A stretch of 64,000 bases of DNA from NCBI GenBank assembly GCA_944470555.2, contig OX104127.1, positions 93,024,708-93,088,707 on the forward strand, in the 5' to 3' direction. The stretch is from Heterobilharzia americana (Eukaryota > Platyhelminthes > Trematoda > Strigeidida > Schistosomatidae). The position numbers and the translations under genes were made by a program. The notes beneath the pieces were generated by a model. It did not search any database and was not told where the DNA came from. It saw only the letters and a list, made by a program, of their open reading frames with translations. Below, piece after piece: positions 62,501-64,000 of the stretch. Position 1 is the first letter of the stretch. Every line of letters begins with the position of its first letter.

Positions 62501-64000
62501 AATTAGGTGCCTTGCATTTAGAGTTGGATCGATTTTTCCAAGAAAAAACGAACTAATGTATTATCCATGATATCCTAAGTGAAAATAAATATCCTAAGGA
62601 GTTCATTAAAGCAAACATCATTGAAAGTAATCCTAAATGCAAACTGAAGGTAGCAGAAAAGAAACCTTTGTGTCTGCAACTACAATTCAAGAAAGACGCT
62701 CCAAGTGACATCTTATCACAACGCCTAACTAGAGCAGTCAATAGGACCTTTTATGCAGGTCGTCTTTGCTTGCTTCTTTTAGTAGTCGGCTAAGGCTCAA
62801 TTAAAGACTAAAGGATGGCCTACCTTATCTTAGTTGTTCATCTTGTATACATTAATTTAACCATCCCTGTGGTACAAGTTATATAGGGTGTGTAATTAGG
62901 CAGGTATATTTCTAGATACGAAGATATTTACTCCGTTTTTGGCCTCCAATGAAGGCTATTCTCATCTCCATTGTTTGTTGTCTCTTCCTTTTTCTTTCTT
63001 CTCATTTCTTCATACTTGTGTAAGTTATCCTCATATTGTTTAGTTGAAAAAAGTTGATCTATCATTCCGTTTTGAGAATTTATTCACTTCAAACTGGGTC
63101 TGTTTTTATGTTGGACGATTTCATTTTACATAACTGTAGTACCTGATGAGAATTTATTGACGTGAATTGTTTCTTTTCATTGTTTCCTATATCTTATCTT
63201 CAAAGTTGAACTCACATGATAAATGTTGTTTATAGCGCAGCATACGATCATGGATGCAATTATTTAATTACGTTTACTTACTTATTAGACAAATATCATT
63301 TTCTAGTTCTAGAATCGTCAGAAGAGTACTGTCTGTTCATTTTGGGATTGTGATATTGCCTTCTTGTGAGATAAAGATGCAGACAGCATATGTGTTTTGA
63401 ATCCCTTTCATTAATCTCACCACTGTGTCCATCCATTAAAAAATTCTGTATTAGTGTGAGGTGTTTGAGTAGCGGTGATCAACAGTCAGACGGATCACTA
63501 CCTTGTTATCGTGTCACTGGCCGAACAGTGTAGAACACTTTATCATGACTCAATCTTCATCTATTAGTGCATACATGCATGCCGAAAAACATGATACGGC
63601 CATGATTCATTGGTGTAGGTAGTTAACTTTCGACCAATGAGTCACAGGTTCGAACCCAGCTCCAACTAGGTAGTATTATTAAACCTCATACGATAGATGT
63701 GGCTCATTACCTTCTGTATGAATGTGGATTTGCTAACTGCATGGATTTTGATCTCTTTTTTTTCACGTTGAGAAAACCATCTGACGTCTTATTCTTCTAC
63801 ATTCCAACTTCTAATTAGTCCTAATCCTGACAAATACGAATACTATTTCACTTCTAAGTTTGGTGCTTTTACGTTGGCACCAATTTCTGTTGTATGCAAG
63901 CTGTACTCAATATTTACAAAAATGGTCAATGAAGTTAATAGGAAACATTAATTCATAAATTCTTGTATTTTTTCCCCAGCTGATTTGTTTAACTGAAAAA
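27696..64000 (+). CDS. VPS11: VPS11, HOPS/CORVET core subunit (N-terminal part, spliced, partial)
   Basis: Nine exons chain in phase: 27,696-27,770; 32,340-32,513; 34,358-34,405; 48,223-48,320; 50,241-50,463; 53,967-54,068; 57,583-57,692; 61,344-61,668; 63,980 to the window end. A weaker one is at 35,319-35,357. The product follows the N-terminal beta-propeller of animal VPS11: SRRLLLFDEK, CGRGYLWFGD, KVWNLNK, VTCLAVDEGL, GDITRE, YNWDGRGPCLAVDGEK, NYLIILKN, DYNNKFVA. VPS11 is known as the scaffold that joins the class C core (VPS16, 18, 33) to the Rab-binding subunits of CORVET and HOPS, on endosomes and lysosomes. About 390 residues are visible; the alpha-solenoid and C-terminal RING domain lie beyond the window. 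The start codon exon was not found. Introns reach 13.8 kb and are filled with retroelements. Confidence 0.87.
27771..28249 (+). other. VPS11 intron sequence without recognised element
   Basis: AT-rich start of the 4.6-kb first visible intron. Nothing assigned. Confidence 0.4.
28250..28490 (-). mobile_element. Family E element, 5' region fragment (antisense to VPS11)
   Basis: The minus-strand frame reads LLVIQGKHLTAVTPHPAS..., nearly repeated on the plus strand at 58,760-58,830 (MVIQGKLLPVVTPTSSSS). The two are copies of one repeated sequence. I place it in the 5' part of family E because it lies just before a family E copy and because the second instance follows a family E 3' end. That assignment is inference. 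Confidence 0.5.
28890..31990 (+). mobile_element. Family E non-LTR retrotransposon, degraded copy 2
   Basis: The most complete family E copy. In order: the endonuclease start (FHVGAFHVRSLCRTGQQASL..LAIDVCCV near 28,930-29,030), further nuclease blocks (FDNHLFLAST, TWRPLT..QRWTQ near 29,500-29,600), RT entry (HKAAGFDSFPPENFKDKG near 30,360), the finger/palm region and VAFDSVDCEAV (motif A, near 30,750). It continues with the post-RT stretch DHFTYLGSCI..DEISSRIHKA, RQLRWFGCV, W.RDERNQW and an AT-rich 3' end. Family resemblance is to APE-type, RTE/Jockey-group elements; the exact clade is uncertain. Many stops and frameshifts. It fills most of the VPS11 intron before the exon at 32,340. Confidence 0.85.
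32340..32513 (+). CDS. VPS11: VPS11 exon
   Basis: Acceptor CAATAG ends at 32,339 and donor GTAAGC starts at 32,514. The exon has 58 codons, phase 0 at both ends. It contains CGRGYLWFGD, FQAHKNSVHLIYQ and EHDILLTIG, the first propeller strands of VPS11. Confidence 0.9.
32595..32790 (+). repeat. tRNA-derived SINE-like repeat
   Basis: It starts with a tRNA-like segment: an A-box-like GGTTCACTGGCTCAGTGG, then GAAGGTCCTGGGTTGGATTT, resembling a B box. A tail with CATGGGTGCGCACTGCTGA and TCGTACTAGGATGAAACAGC follows. The tail recurs in reverse complement at 49,885-50,035, proving that it is a dispersed repeat. It resembles the schistosome Sm-alpha type of SINE. Confidence 0.75.
32800..34357 (+). 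other. VPS11 intron, AT-rich
   Basis: No element could be assigned apart from short repeats such as a TAA-rich microsatellite near 34,233. Confidence 0.4.
34358..34405 (+). CDS. VPS11: VPS11 exon (short, 16 codons)
   Basis: Acceptor TTTCAG ends at 34,357 and donor GTGAGT starts at 34,406. Phase 0 at both ends. It encodes EDNSKEVNLKVWNLNK, the WD-repeat-like K-(I/V)-W-N-L strand that follows the previous exon in animal VPS11. Confidence 0.88.
34545..35030 (+). mobile_element. Family E element, 3'-end fragment
   Basis: The sequence around 34,547-34,640 parallels the last coding and 3' untranslated part of family E (GTCCCTGAGATGATAGGAACCAG; CTGAAAATCGGTCACAATG). The end near 34,915-35,010 (CACTTGTTATTCGTATACTACTGTGA) matches 31,918-31,990. 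Its middle is interrupted by a small foldback element at 34,700-34,823. Confidence 0.7.
34700..34823. mobile_element. MITE-like foldback element
   Basis: The two ends are imperfect inverted repeats of about 39 bp: TAAAGGTTACCTTGACAACC on the left, and its near reverse complement ending in GTTGCTAGAGTAACCTTTA on the right. A weaker match extends a further 10-12 bp on each side. The insert is about 124 bp (up to 148 bp) and has no coding capacity. It interrupts a family E 3' end that is continuous elsewhere (31,800-31,990), which supports insertion. No unambiguous target duplication was seen. Confidence 0.6.
35319..35357 (+). CDS. VPS11: Candidate VPS11 micro-exon (13 codons)
   Basis: Acceptor CAACAG ends at 35,318 and donor GTAAAA starts at 35,358. 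The exon is 39 bp, phase 0 at both ends, with no stop. It would insert NTRTSLRYVYTPF between KVWNLNK and VTCLAV, a place where animal VPS11 has a short variable linker with an R-x-(I/V) strand. It fits in phase with both neighbours, but its short length and a modest polypyrimidine tract leave doubt. The neighbours also join in phase without it. Confidence 0.42.
35530..35650 (-). repeat. tRNA-derived SINE-like repeat
   Basis: Plus-strand text ...TGTGTGAGGGCGAATGATAC, CCAAACCTTGGTAGGTGGAG and CAAATCCGTGACCTGC matches the reverse complement of the repeat at 63,595-63,690. It is also a close relative of those at 26,480 and 52,370. The tRNA-like boxes are on the minus strand. Located in a VPS11 intron. 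Confidence 0.65.
35651..36377. other. VPS11 intron, nothing recognised
   Basis: It contains an open, Cys-rich exon-like stretch at 35,912-36,001, which is out of phase with VPS11 and was rejected. Otherwise AT-rich. Confidence 0.35.
36378..36483. repeat. Direct repeat, unit 1, flanking decayed antisense frame
   Basis: About 105 bp (CACGTGTTTTTTCCCGAAAT ... TATGAAGATTTTG ... CACCCTATATCAT) recur in the same orientation at 38,064-38,172 with roughly 15-20 percent difference by eye. Confidence 0.7.
36982..37716 (-). pseudogene. Decayed reading frame of about 245 codons, unknown
   Basis: On the minus strand one frame runs from 37,716 to a stop at 36,982-36,984, with only two internal stops (TAA at 37,588-37,590; TAG at 37,339-37,341). 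In this AT-rich DNA many more would be expected by chance. Readable parts include SSITEKFSKMVDDIQAEST, GLVHIHENQEVLAEGF, VPFSLSITIPYDECPQKV and HQRQQLRRYLRGFEASAH. The composition is polar and Gln/Ser/His-rich, as in a soluble or regulatory protein, but no family was recognised. It is flanked at a distance by a 105-bp direct repeat and lies antisense in a VPS11 intron. It may be a processed pseudogene or the ORF of an unclassified transposon. Confidence 0.5.
38064..38172. repeat. Direct repeat, unit 2
   Basis: Partner of 36,378-36,483 in direct orientation (CATGTGTTTTTTTCCCGAAA ... TATGAAGATTTTGCC ... CACTATATCA). The pair is about 1.7 kb apart. Confidence 0.7.
38173..39023. other. VPS11 intron, AT-rich
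   Basis: Nothing recognised before the Penelope-like cluster. Confidence 0.4.
39024..39256 (-). repeat. Composite Penelope-like terminal segment, unit 1
   Basis: This segment recurs at 43,064-43,297 with very few differences. Its left part, read in reverse complement, resembles the 3' end of family C at about 47,806-47,880 (TTGATAAAGCTATTAGCACT ... TTTATTTTGTTTTAAA). Its right part, in reverse complement, is the start of the family A coding region (TTGTTCGAAATGTATTGCGC). It is therefore the terminal repeat following the 3' end of the minus-strand family A copy, joined to family C-like sequence. Confidence 0.75.
40020..41053 (-). repeat. Tandem duplication unit 1 (1,034 bp)
   Basis: Every line compared by eye is identical to 41,054-42,087 at a fixed offset of 1,034. 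It covers the RT palm and part of the sequence upstream of it. The junction at 41,053/41,054 joins ...GTGTTGCG to TCTCTTATAT, with at most a base or two of shared sequence. Confidence 0.93.
41054..42087 (-). repeat. Tandem duplication unit 2 (1,034 bp)
   Basis: Partner of 40,020-41,053. The absence of visible differences means a very recent duplication, gene conversion, or an assembly artefact. Confidence 0.93.
43064..43297 (-). repeat. Composite terminal segment, unit 2, spacer of the inverted pair
   Basis: Direct repeat of 39,024-39,256, lying at the centre of the inverted family A pair. It separates the two mirror-image arms, 42,872-43,062 and 43,298-43,488. Confidence 0.85.
43298..46206 (+). 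mobile_element. Penelope-like element, family A, intact plus copy
   Basis: The 5' side (43,298-43,440) is the reverse complement of the element's own 3' end (CCCCCACTGTGTGTACAAAA ... at 45,945-46,070). It is followed by the start of the element and the 836-codon ORF. After the stop at 45,999 comes about 75 bp of 3' non-coding sequence. A second copy of the element's 5' end follows at about 46,075-46,206 (ATTGTTCGAAATGTATTGCG, equivalent to 43,485). This arrangement of repeated and inverted ends is typical of Penelope-like elements (pseudo-LTRs). Confidence 0.9.
43489..45999 (+). CDS. Penelope-like reverse transcriptase with GIY-YIG endonuclease, intact
   Basis: An uninterrupted 836-residue protein. 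An N-terminal region of about 270 residues precedes RT. RT shows KPDKGSGVV (281-289), YGLPKIHK (358-365), motif A SFDVNSLFTN (Asp428), motif B MGSPLGPLLAD (491-501), motif C YVDD (524-527, catalytic Asp pair) and FLDIL followed by RKPTWTGQYLNFHS. The C-terminal third has a linker, Cys residues before CVYQFTCMCGHTYIGRSNRS (VYQ 726, YIG 737-739, Arg743) and the SSSIAKHIIE helix of a GIY-YIG nuclease. In this family the nuclease nicks target DNA and RT copies the RNA at the nick. Intact motifs and a near-identical neighbour suggest recent activity. The ORF is in the sense orientation inside a VPS11 intron. The start is the first ATG of the frame; a second follows directly. Confidence 0.95.
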   Translation: MMRLFEMYCANTSHFSDNLHLLIALSKFIKGTNCFKFLKRRLTACTVKWLDELFNLKCKIASEKVELEFYKSCRSNHTFPRPFYKSLRCSKLHPNVSNLIRLTNSHINSCSEKLCRLIELHVSASSVLSDISLVCHIKFINFCSSVMIKTKVEAKEKLLKSCISDLHIESFPVNPDKYVTNLSSVELSVCEKESLSLGFNFSVPYHHNNDLAIDAHFENLYDQLTSLVPTSSDNQSWLKAKLVDIAHQFHNPGPKQRCILTTQHFKSLKNLQRNPDVIILKPDKGSGVVLMDKVDYKNKMLSILCDKSKFLADVPSEDIRKLERKVTTSLVKLLNTDVIAKAEFNSLKPMGSNFPNLYGLPKIHKIDNPLRPILSMCQSPTHKLARWLAELLSPIRNDLCKYSLKDTFELVDYLTDLNIKNKKMYSFDVNSLFTNVPLTKTINILCDHISSNYPSFPIPSTYLKELLLLCTDKVHFTFEGEHFRQIDGVAMGSPLGPLLADVYMSHTELMAQDLITNVTLYRRYVDDIFVICDTDEDAKRLLKRLNTVQDHISLTCEEEKDHQLAFLDILLCRREDGSIRRSIYRKPTWTGQYLNFHSFCPMKYKRGLVRCLFNRIQRICTSDTMDDENKFLTDTLVENGYPLQFVNHCKKQLTPKPTVSSVPKKSIFLKVPYRGETSSMILKQRLKSVISKTYYAAQLIIVETTKHLLRHKPQPRTNDYITSHCVYQFTCMCGHTYIGRSNRSMQTRVGEHIPKWLEKQFNTQTLISAGDRHPSSSIAKHIIEMNHRVNTKTAFKILYRNNQGRILKFAEALAIRKLNPPLCVQKQFVVSLNLPW
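46425..47880 (+). mobile_element. Penelope-like element, family C, degraded
   Basis: Pieces of RT and GIY-YIG in order. They are a motif A-side block (FFTGIPVNDSLNIISKLL), motif B (GVPTGSCVSPIVANLSM) and motif C (LRYVDNTFVIL, with N for the second Asp). FNSEKETDKGKLPFLN follows, then an endonuclease region (CVYKIKCSDYDAVYIRQ, Y-I-R in place of YIG), EIIQKGFGNYEESL and a 3' end near 47,880. Stops and frameshifts are frequent. It is clearly different in sequence from families A and B. Its 3' end resembles the left part of the composite repeats at 39,024 and 43,064. Confidence 0.85.
48223..48320 (+). CDS. VPS11: VPS11 exon
   Basis: Acceptor CTACAG ends at 48,222 and donor GTTAGT starts at 48,321. 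It begins in phase 0 and ends in phase 2. It encodes VTCLAVDEGLHYMVLGYANG and FRGDITRE, corresponding to the VSCL.V...N.MA.GF..G....GDITR block of VPS11. Confidence 0.9.
48780..49240 (-). mobile_element. Family E element, 3' coding fragment (antisense)
   Basis: The reverse complement reads HRLPRQAMLRQAGLGWNRI, GGKTKTRPLDEVPN and a WFRVLETKRISG-like end. This parallels LPRRVMLEEAELGWKRV..GTKTWHHLMTSP in copy 2 (31,620-31,715). Frames shift and stops are present. It lies just downstream of the VPS11 exon at 48,223-48,320. Confidence 0.75.
49241..49884. other. VPS11 intron, AT-rich
   Basis: Nothing recognised. Confidence 0.4.
49885..50035 (-). repeat. tRNA-derived SINE-like repeat
   Basis: Reverse complement of the repeat at 32,595-32,790: it shares GGAAACGTGCTGGCAG, a CTTGGATTCGATGCCTGG box, the CACACTGCTGAAAAGTCCCA region and TACTAGGACGAAAAAGCTGT. 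A short GT run (49,940-49,950) lies within it. Confidence 0.75.
50241..50463 (+). CDS. VPS11: VPS11 exon
   Basis: Acceptor TTTTAG ends at 50,240 and donor GTAAGC starts at 50,464. The first base completes a lysine codon from the previous exon, followed by 74 codons. It includes CPVTGLGLYIPDH and PIVFAASEQSLMSFVLG, the propeller segment with the conserved PVTGL turn. Confidence 0.9.
50464..51889. other. VPS11 intron, nothing recognised
   Basis: AT-rich intronic sequence. A short open frame at 51,036-51,257 has no recognised motif. Confidence 0.4.
51890..52340 (-). mobile_element. Family E-like element, RT motif C fragment (antisense)
   Basis: The reverse complement contains VKLRYPMSYFLVNFAIDDIFDTA followed in another frame by LDHLQYADDIVLLNDIIQAT, the motif B-to-C segment of a non-LTR reverse transcriptase with a preserved YADD box. 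Family E copies 1 and 2 have lost this part, so assignment to the same family is inferred from the surrounding phrase structure. Confidence 0.75.
52370..52510 (-). repeat. tRNA-derived SINE-like repeat
   Basis: Contains TGAGCGCTAATGATACTACT, AACCTCGATAAACAGCGGGG, CTCGGACCCGTGGTCCG and CCAATGAGCCACGATTC, matching the repeats at 26,480-26,640 and 35,530-35,650. The tRNA-like boxes are on the minus strand. Confidence 0.7.
52511..53966. other. VPS11 intron, unassigned
   Basis: Probably old repeats; no specific family could be named. Short tRNA-like phrases (near 53,455 and 53,515) were too weak to call. Confidence 0.35.
53967..54068 (+). CDS. VPS11: VPS11 exon
   Basis: Acceptor CTTCAG ends at 53,966 and donor GTAAGT starts at 54,069. 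The exon has 34 codons, phase 0 at both ends. It encodes TVLDRFGARPHCTTM...FAVACSD, matching the LD..G...C..L.D....F.VA..D segment of VPS11. Confidence 0.87.
54448..55235 (-). mobile_element. Penelope-like element, family B, copy 2
   Basis: A second copy of the element at 2,559-3,935. The outer part (54,448-54,626) is repeated in reverse complement at about 55,078-55,235, giving arms of roughly 155 bp. The middle carries the GIY-YIG coding segment that copy 1 lost. The long 3' non-coding end at 54,448-54,900 is nearly the same text as 2,572-2,990. It lies within a VPS11 intron just after the exon at 53,967-54,068. Confidence 0.87.
54673..55095 (-). pseudogene. GIY-YIG endonuclease C-terminal domain of family B
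   Basis: The minus-strand frame from 55,095 reads SMCIYQFNCSCGASYIGHTMRQ, with two Cys before the YIG motif, then R..EHHPSWLNKGQ and SSILAHLVDTGHQV. This is the GIY-YIG nuclease of Penelope-like elements. A TAA near 54,835 interrupts it where copy 1 has a sense codon (GKAF). The same frame then continues through NLPHGLRTRLLHIAEV to a natural stop at 54,673. There is no RT in this copy. Confidence 0.87.
55375..55583 (+). mobile_element. Family E element, 3' untranslated fragment
   Basis: Contains GATATGGTTTAGAATCGATGTCAGTGGCGCAGATG and TGCTGATATGAAGTG..CAACTTAGACCGTTACG in outline, the 3' end seen at 58,130-58,360 and 25,690-25,910. It is directly followed by an RTE-like copy. Confidence 0.7.
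55590..57180 (+). mobile_element. RTE-like non-LTR retrotransposon, 5'-truncated copy
   Basis: Begins in RT block 1 (AIRLLKCGKAAGPDGIPPEAL) and continues LPKKGDLSVCKNWRGI, EQAGFRKYKSCADQIATL, motif A NFIDFEKAFDSVDREVIW and motif B-side GVKQDCLLSPIIFLIAMD. It then passes through a damaged motif C region (DLDFAGDLCLMSH, where FADD is expected). SFTYLGSIV, FLYGSETWR and the C-terminal [13 protein letters not shown] segment follow. The 3' end is GGGACAAATAATAATATAATAATATA, a short A/T repeat tail as in RTE elements. Stops occur near 55,741 and 56,255, and there are several frameshifts. The endonuclease is missing. It is sense to VPS11 and lies between the exons at 53,967 and 57,583. Confidence 0.88.
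56465..56500 (+). repeat. Trinucleotide repeat (ACC)n(AAC)n
   Basis: Six to seven CAC/ACC units are followed by five to six CAA/AAC units inside the RTE-like coding sequence, just before the SFTYLGS block. The minus copy at 777-1,985 has a much shorter equivalent. Confidence 0.9.
57583..57692 (+). CDS. VPS11: VPS11 exon
   Basis: Acceptor TTTAAG ends at 57,582 and donor GTAAGT starts at 57,693. It has 36 codons plus two bases. It contains the family's most recognisable stretch, YNWDGRGPCLAVDGEK followed by NYLIILKN. Confidence 0.93.
58030..58395 (+). mobile_element. Family E element, 3' terminus with GAT-repeat tail
   Basis: Reads LSHVGRCRLGGWGPRDKRNQWLE, LGDMAQNRSQWCRCIH, then the 3' untranslated region and a terminal (GAT)n run at 58,370-58,392. 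It is the least damaged version of this 3' end in the window and shows the natural end of the family. Inserted in the VPS11 intron after the exon at 57,583-57,692. Confidence 0.8.
58735..59030 (+). mobile_element. Repeat related to 28,250-28,490 (family E 5' region?)
   Basis: Frame MVIQGKLLPVVTPTSSSS...AVTAFRLRTIHLAFLAW resembles the minus-strand frame at 28,257-28,475 (LLVIQGKHLTAVTPHPAS...TAFHLIIIRKTLLTW). It is a dispersed repeat with coding-like conservation. Its role as the 5' part of family E is inferred. Confidence 0.5.
59031..61343. other. VPS11 intron, unassigned
   Basis: No supported element. A less AT-rich island at about 60,370-60,780 may be an unrecognised repeat. Confidence 0.35.
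61344..61668 (+). CDS. VPS11: VPS11 exon
   Basis: Acceptor TCGTAG ends at 61,343, and the first base completes the split glycine codon. The exon holds 108 codons, including a Ser/Pro-rich insert (KSPSGTMVTG...PPLPSSQ) and the conserved YNNKFVAG and GIYLLCGNEFF. The end is placed at 61,668, before a weak donor GTTTGT. The better-looking GTAAAT at 61,673 would put the next exon out of frame. The open frame otherwise runs to TAG at 61,698. Confidence 0.88.
62035..62890 (+). mobile_element. Penelope-like element, family D, degraded RT
   Basis: Pieces in order: RT motif A (DVTSLFT near 62,035), a motif B-like VAVGSPSGHVI near 62,145, a YMNDSF-like motif C near 62,255 and the KYKRNVIRCLAF block (62,485-62,520). 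KEFIKANIIESNPK, PLCLQLQFKKDAPSDILSQR and RAVNRTFYAGRLC follow (62,595-62,765). The last blocks align with residues about 602-700 of the intact family A protein. The endonuclease is not visible. Many stops. Lies in the last visible VPS11 intron. Confidence 0.8.
62891..63594. other. VPS11 intron, AT-rich
   Basis: Nothing recognised. Confidence 0.4.
63595..63690 (+). repeat. tRNA-derived SINE-like repeat
   Basis: Plus-strand CATTGGTGTAGGTAGTTAAC resembles an A-box region, and CACAGGTTCGAACCCAGCTC is a near-perfect B box. CAACTAGGTAGTATTATTAA follows. It is the forward counterpart of the minus-strand repeats at 26,480, 35,530 and 52,370. No foldable complete tRNA was seen. Confidence 0.7.
63980..64000 (+). 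CDS. VPS11: VPS11 exon, cut by window edge
   Basis: After a strong acceptor (TTTTTTCCCCAG ending at 63,979) the sequence encodes LICLTEK in phase 0, equivalent to the ..ALQEKD segment in animal VPS11. It continues beyond the window. Confidence 0.7.

Noticed and set aside
63595..63690. Functional tRNA gene
   Set aside because: B-box similarity is good, but no complete cloverleaf could be drawn and the same sequence is dispersed as a repeat.
1..64000. CRISPR array, operon, ribosome binding sites or phage genes
   Set aside because: There are no regularly spaced repeats, no closely packed ORFs and no prokaryotic signals. Spliced animal exons and animal retroelements show that the window is eukaryotic.

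Overview
The window reads as AT-rich, repeat-dense genomic DNA of a flatworm, most probably a blood fluke (Schistosoma or close relative). This rests on three things: one intron-rich animal gene with long introns; several families of Penelope-like elements (PLEs), RTE-like and CR1-like non-LTR elements, and a gypsy-type LTR element of the kinds seen in schistosomes; and short tRNA-derived repeats resembling schistosome SINEs. The species is inferred from remembered family resemblance, not from a search. No prokaryotic gene, CRISPR array, rRNA or confident functional tRNA was seen.

Layout. 1-5,400: fragments of an RTE-like element (minus) and a PLE with long inverted arms (2,559-3,935), then an unassigned exon-like pair (4,515-4,957). 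5,400-11,490: mostly non-coding, with fragments of RTE-like and Penelope-like elements. 11,490-14,268: an internally deleted gypsy-type LTR retrotransposon with both LTRs, a primer-binding site, broken gag and a protease plus the first part of RT. 14,300-17,200: nothing recognised. 17,200-22,260: CR1-like remnants. 23,225-26,270: a degraded non-LTR element, called 'family E' here.

27,696-64,000 is occupied by one host gene on the plus strand, recognised from nine exons as VPS11, a core subunit of the HOPS/CORVET endosome-lysosome tethering complexes. The exons chain in reading phase; one short exon (35,319-35,357) is a weaker candidate, the start codon exon was not found, and the gene runs off the right edge. 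Only the N-terminal beta-propeller part (about 390 residues) is inside the window. Its introns hold nearly all the other features: family E copies and fragments, SINE-like repeats, a small foldback element, a decayed antisense reading frame of about 245 codons, an inverted pair of near-identical PLEs (39,257-46,206), at least three other PLE remnants and an RTE-like copy.

The most notable structure is the PLE pair. The plus copy has an uninterrupted 836-codon ORF with reverse transcriptase and GIY-YIG endonuclease. The minus copy differs by only a few residues but carries an apparently perfect 1,034-bp internal tandem duplication that breaks its frame; removing the duplication restores exactly the plus-copy length. 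Both copies, and an unrelated PLE family elsewhere in the window, have a segment of their own 3' end in inverted orientation on the 5' side.
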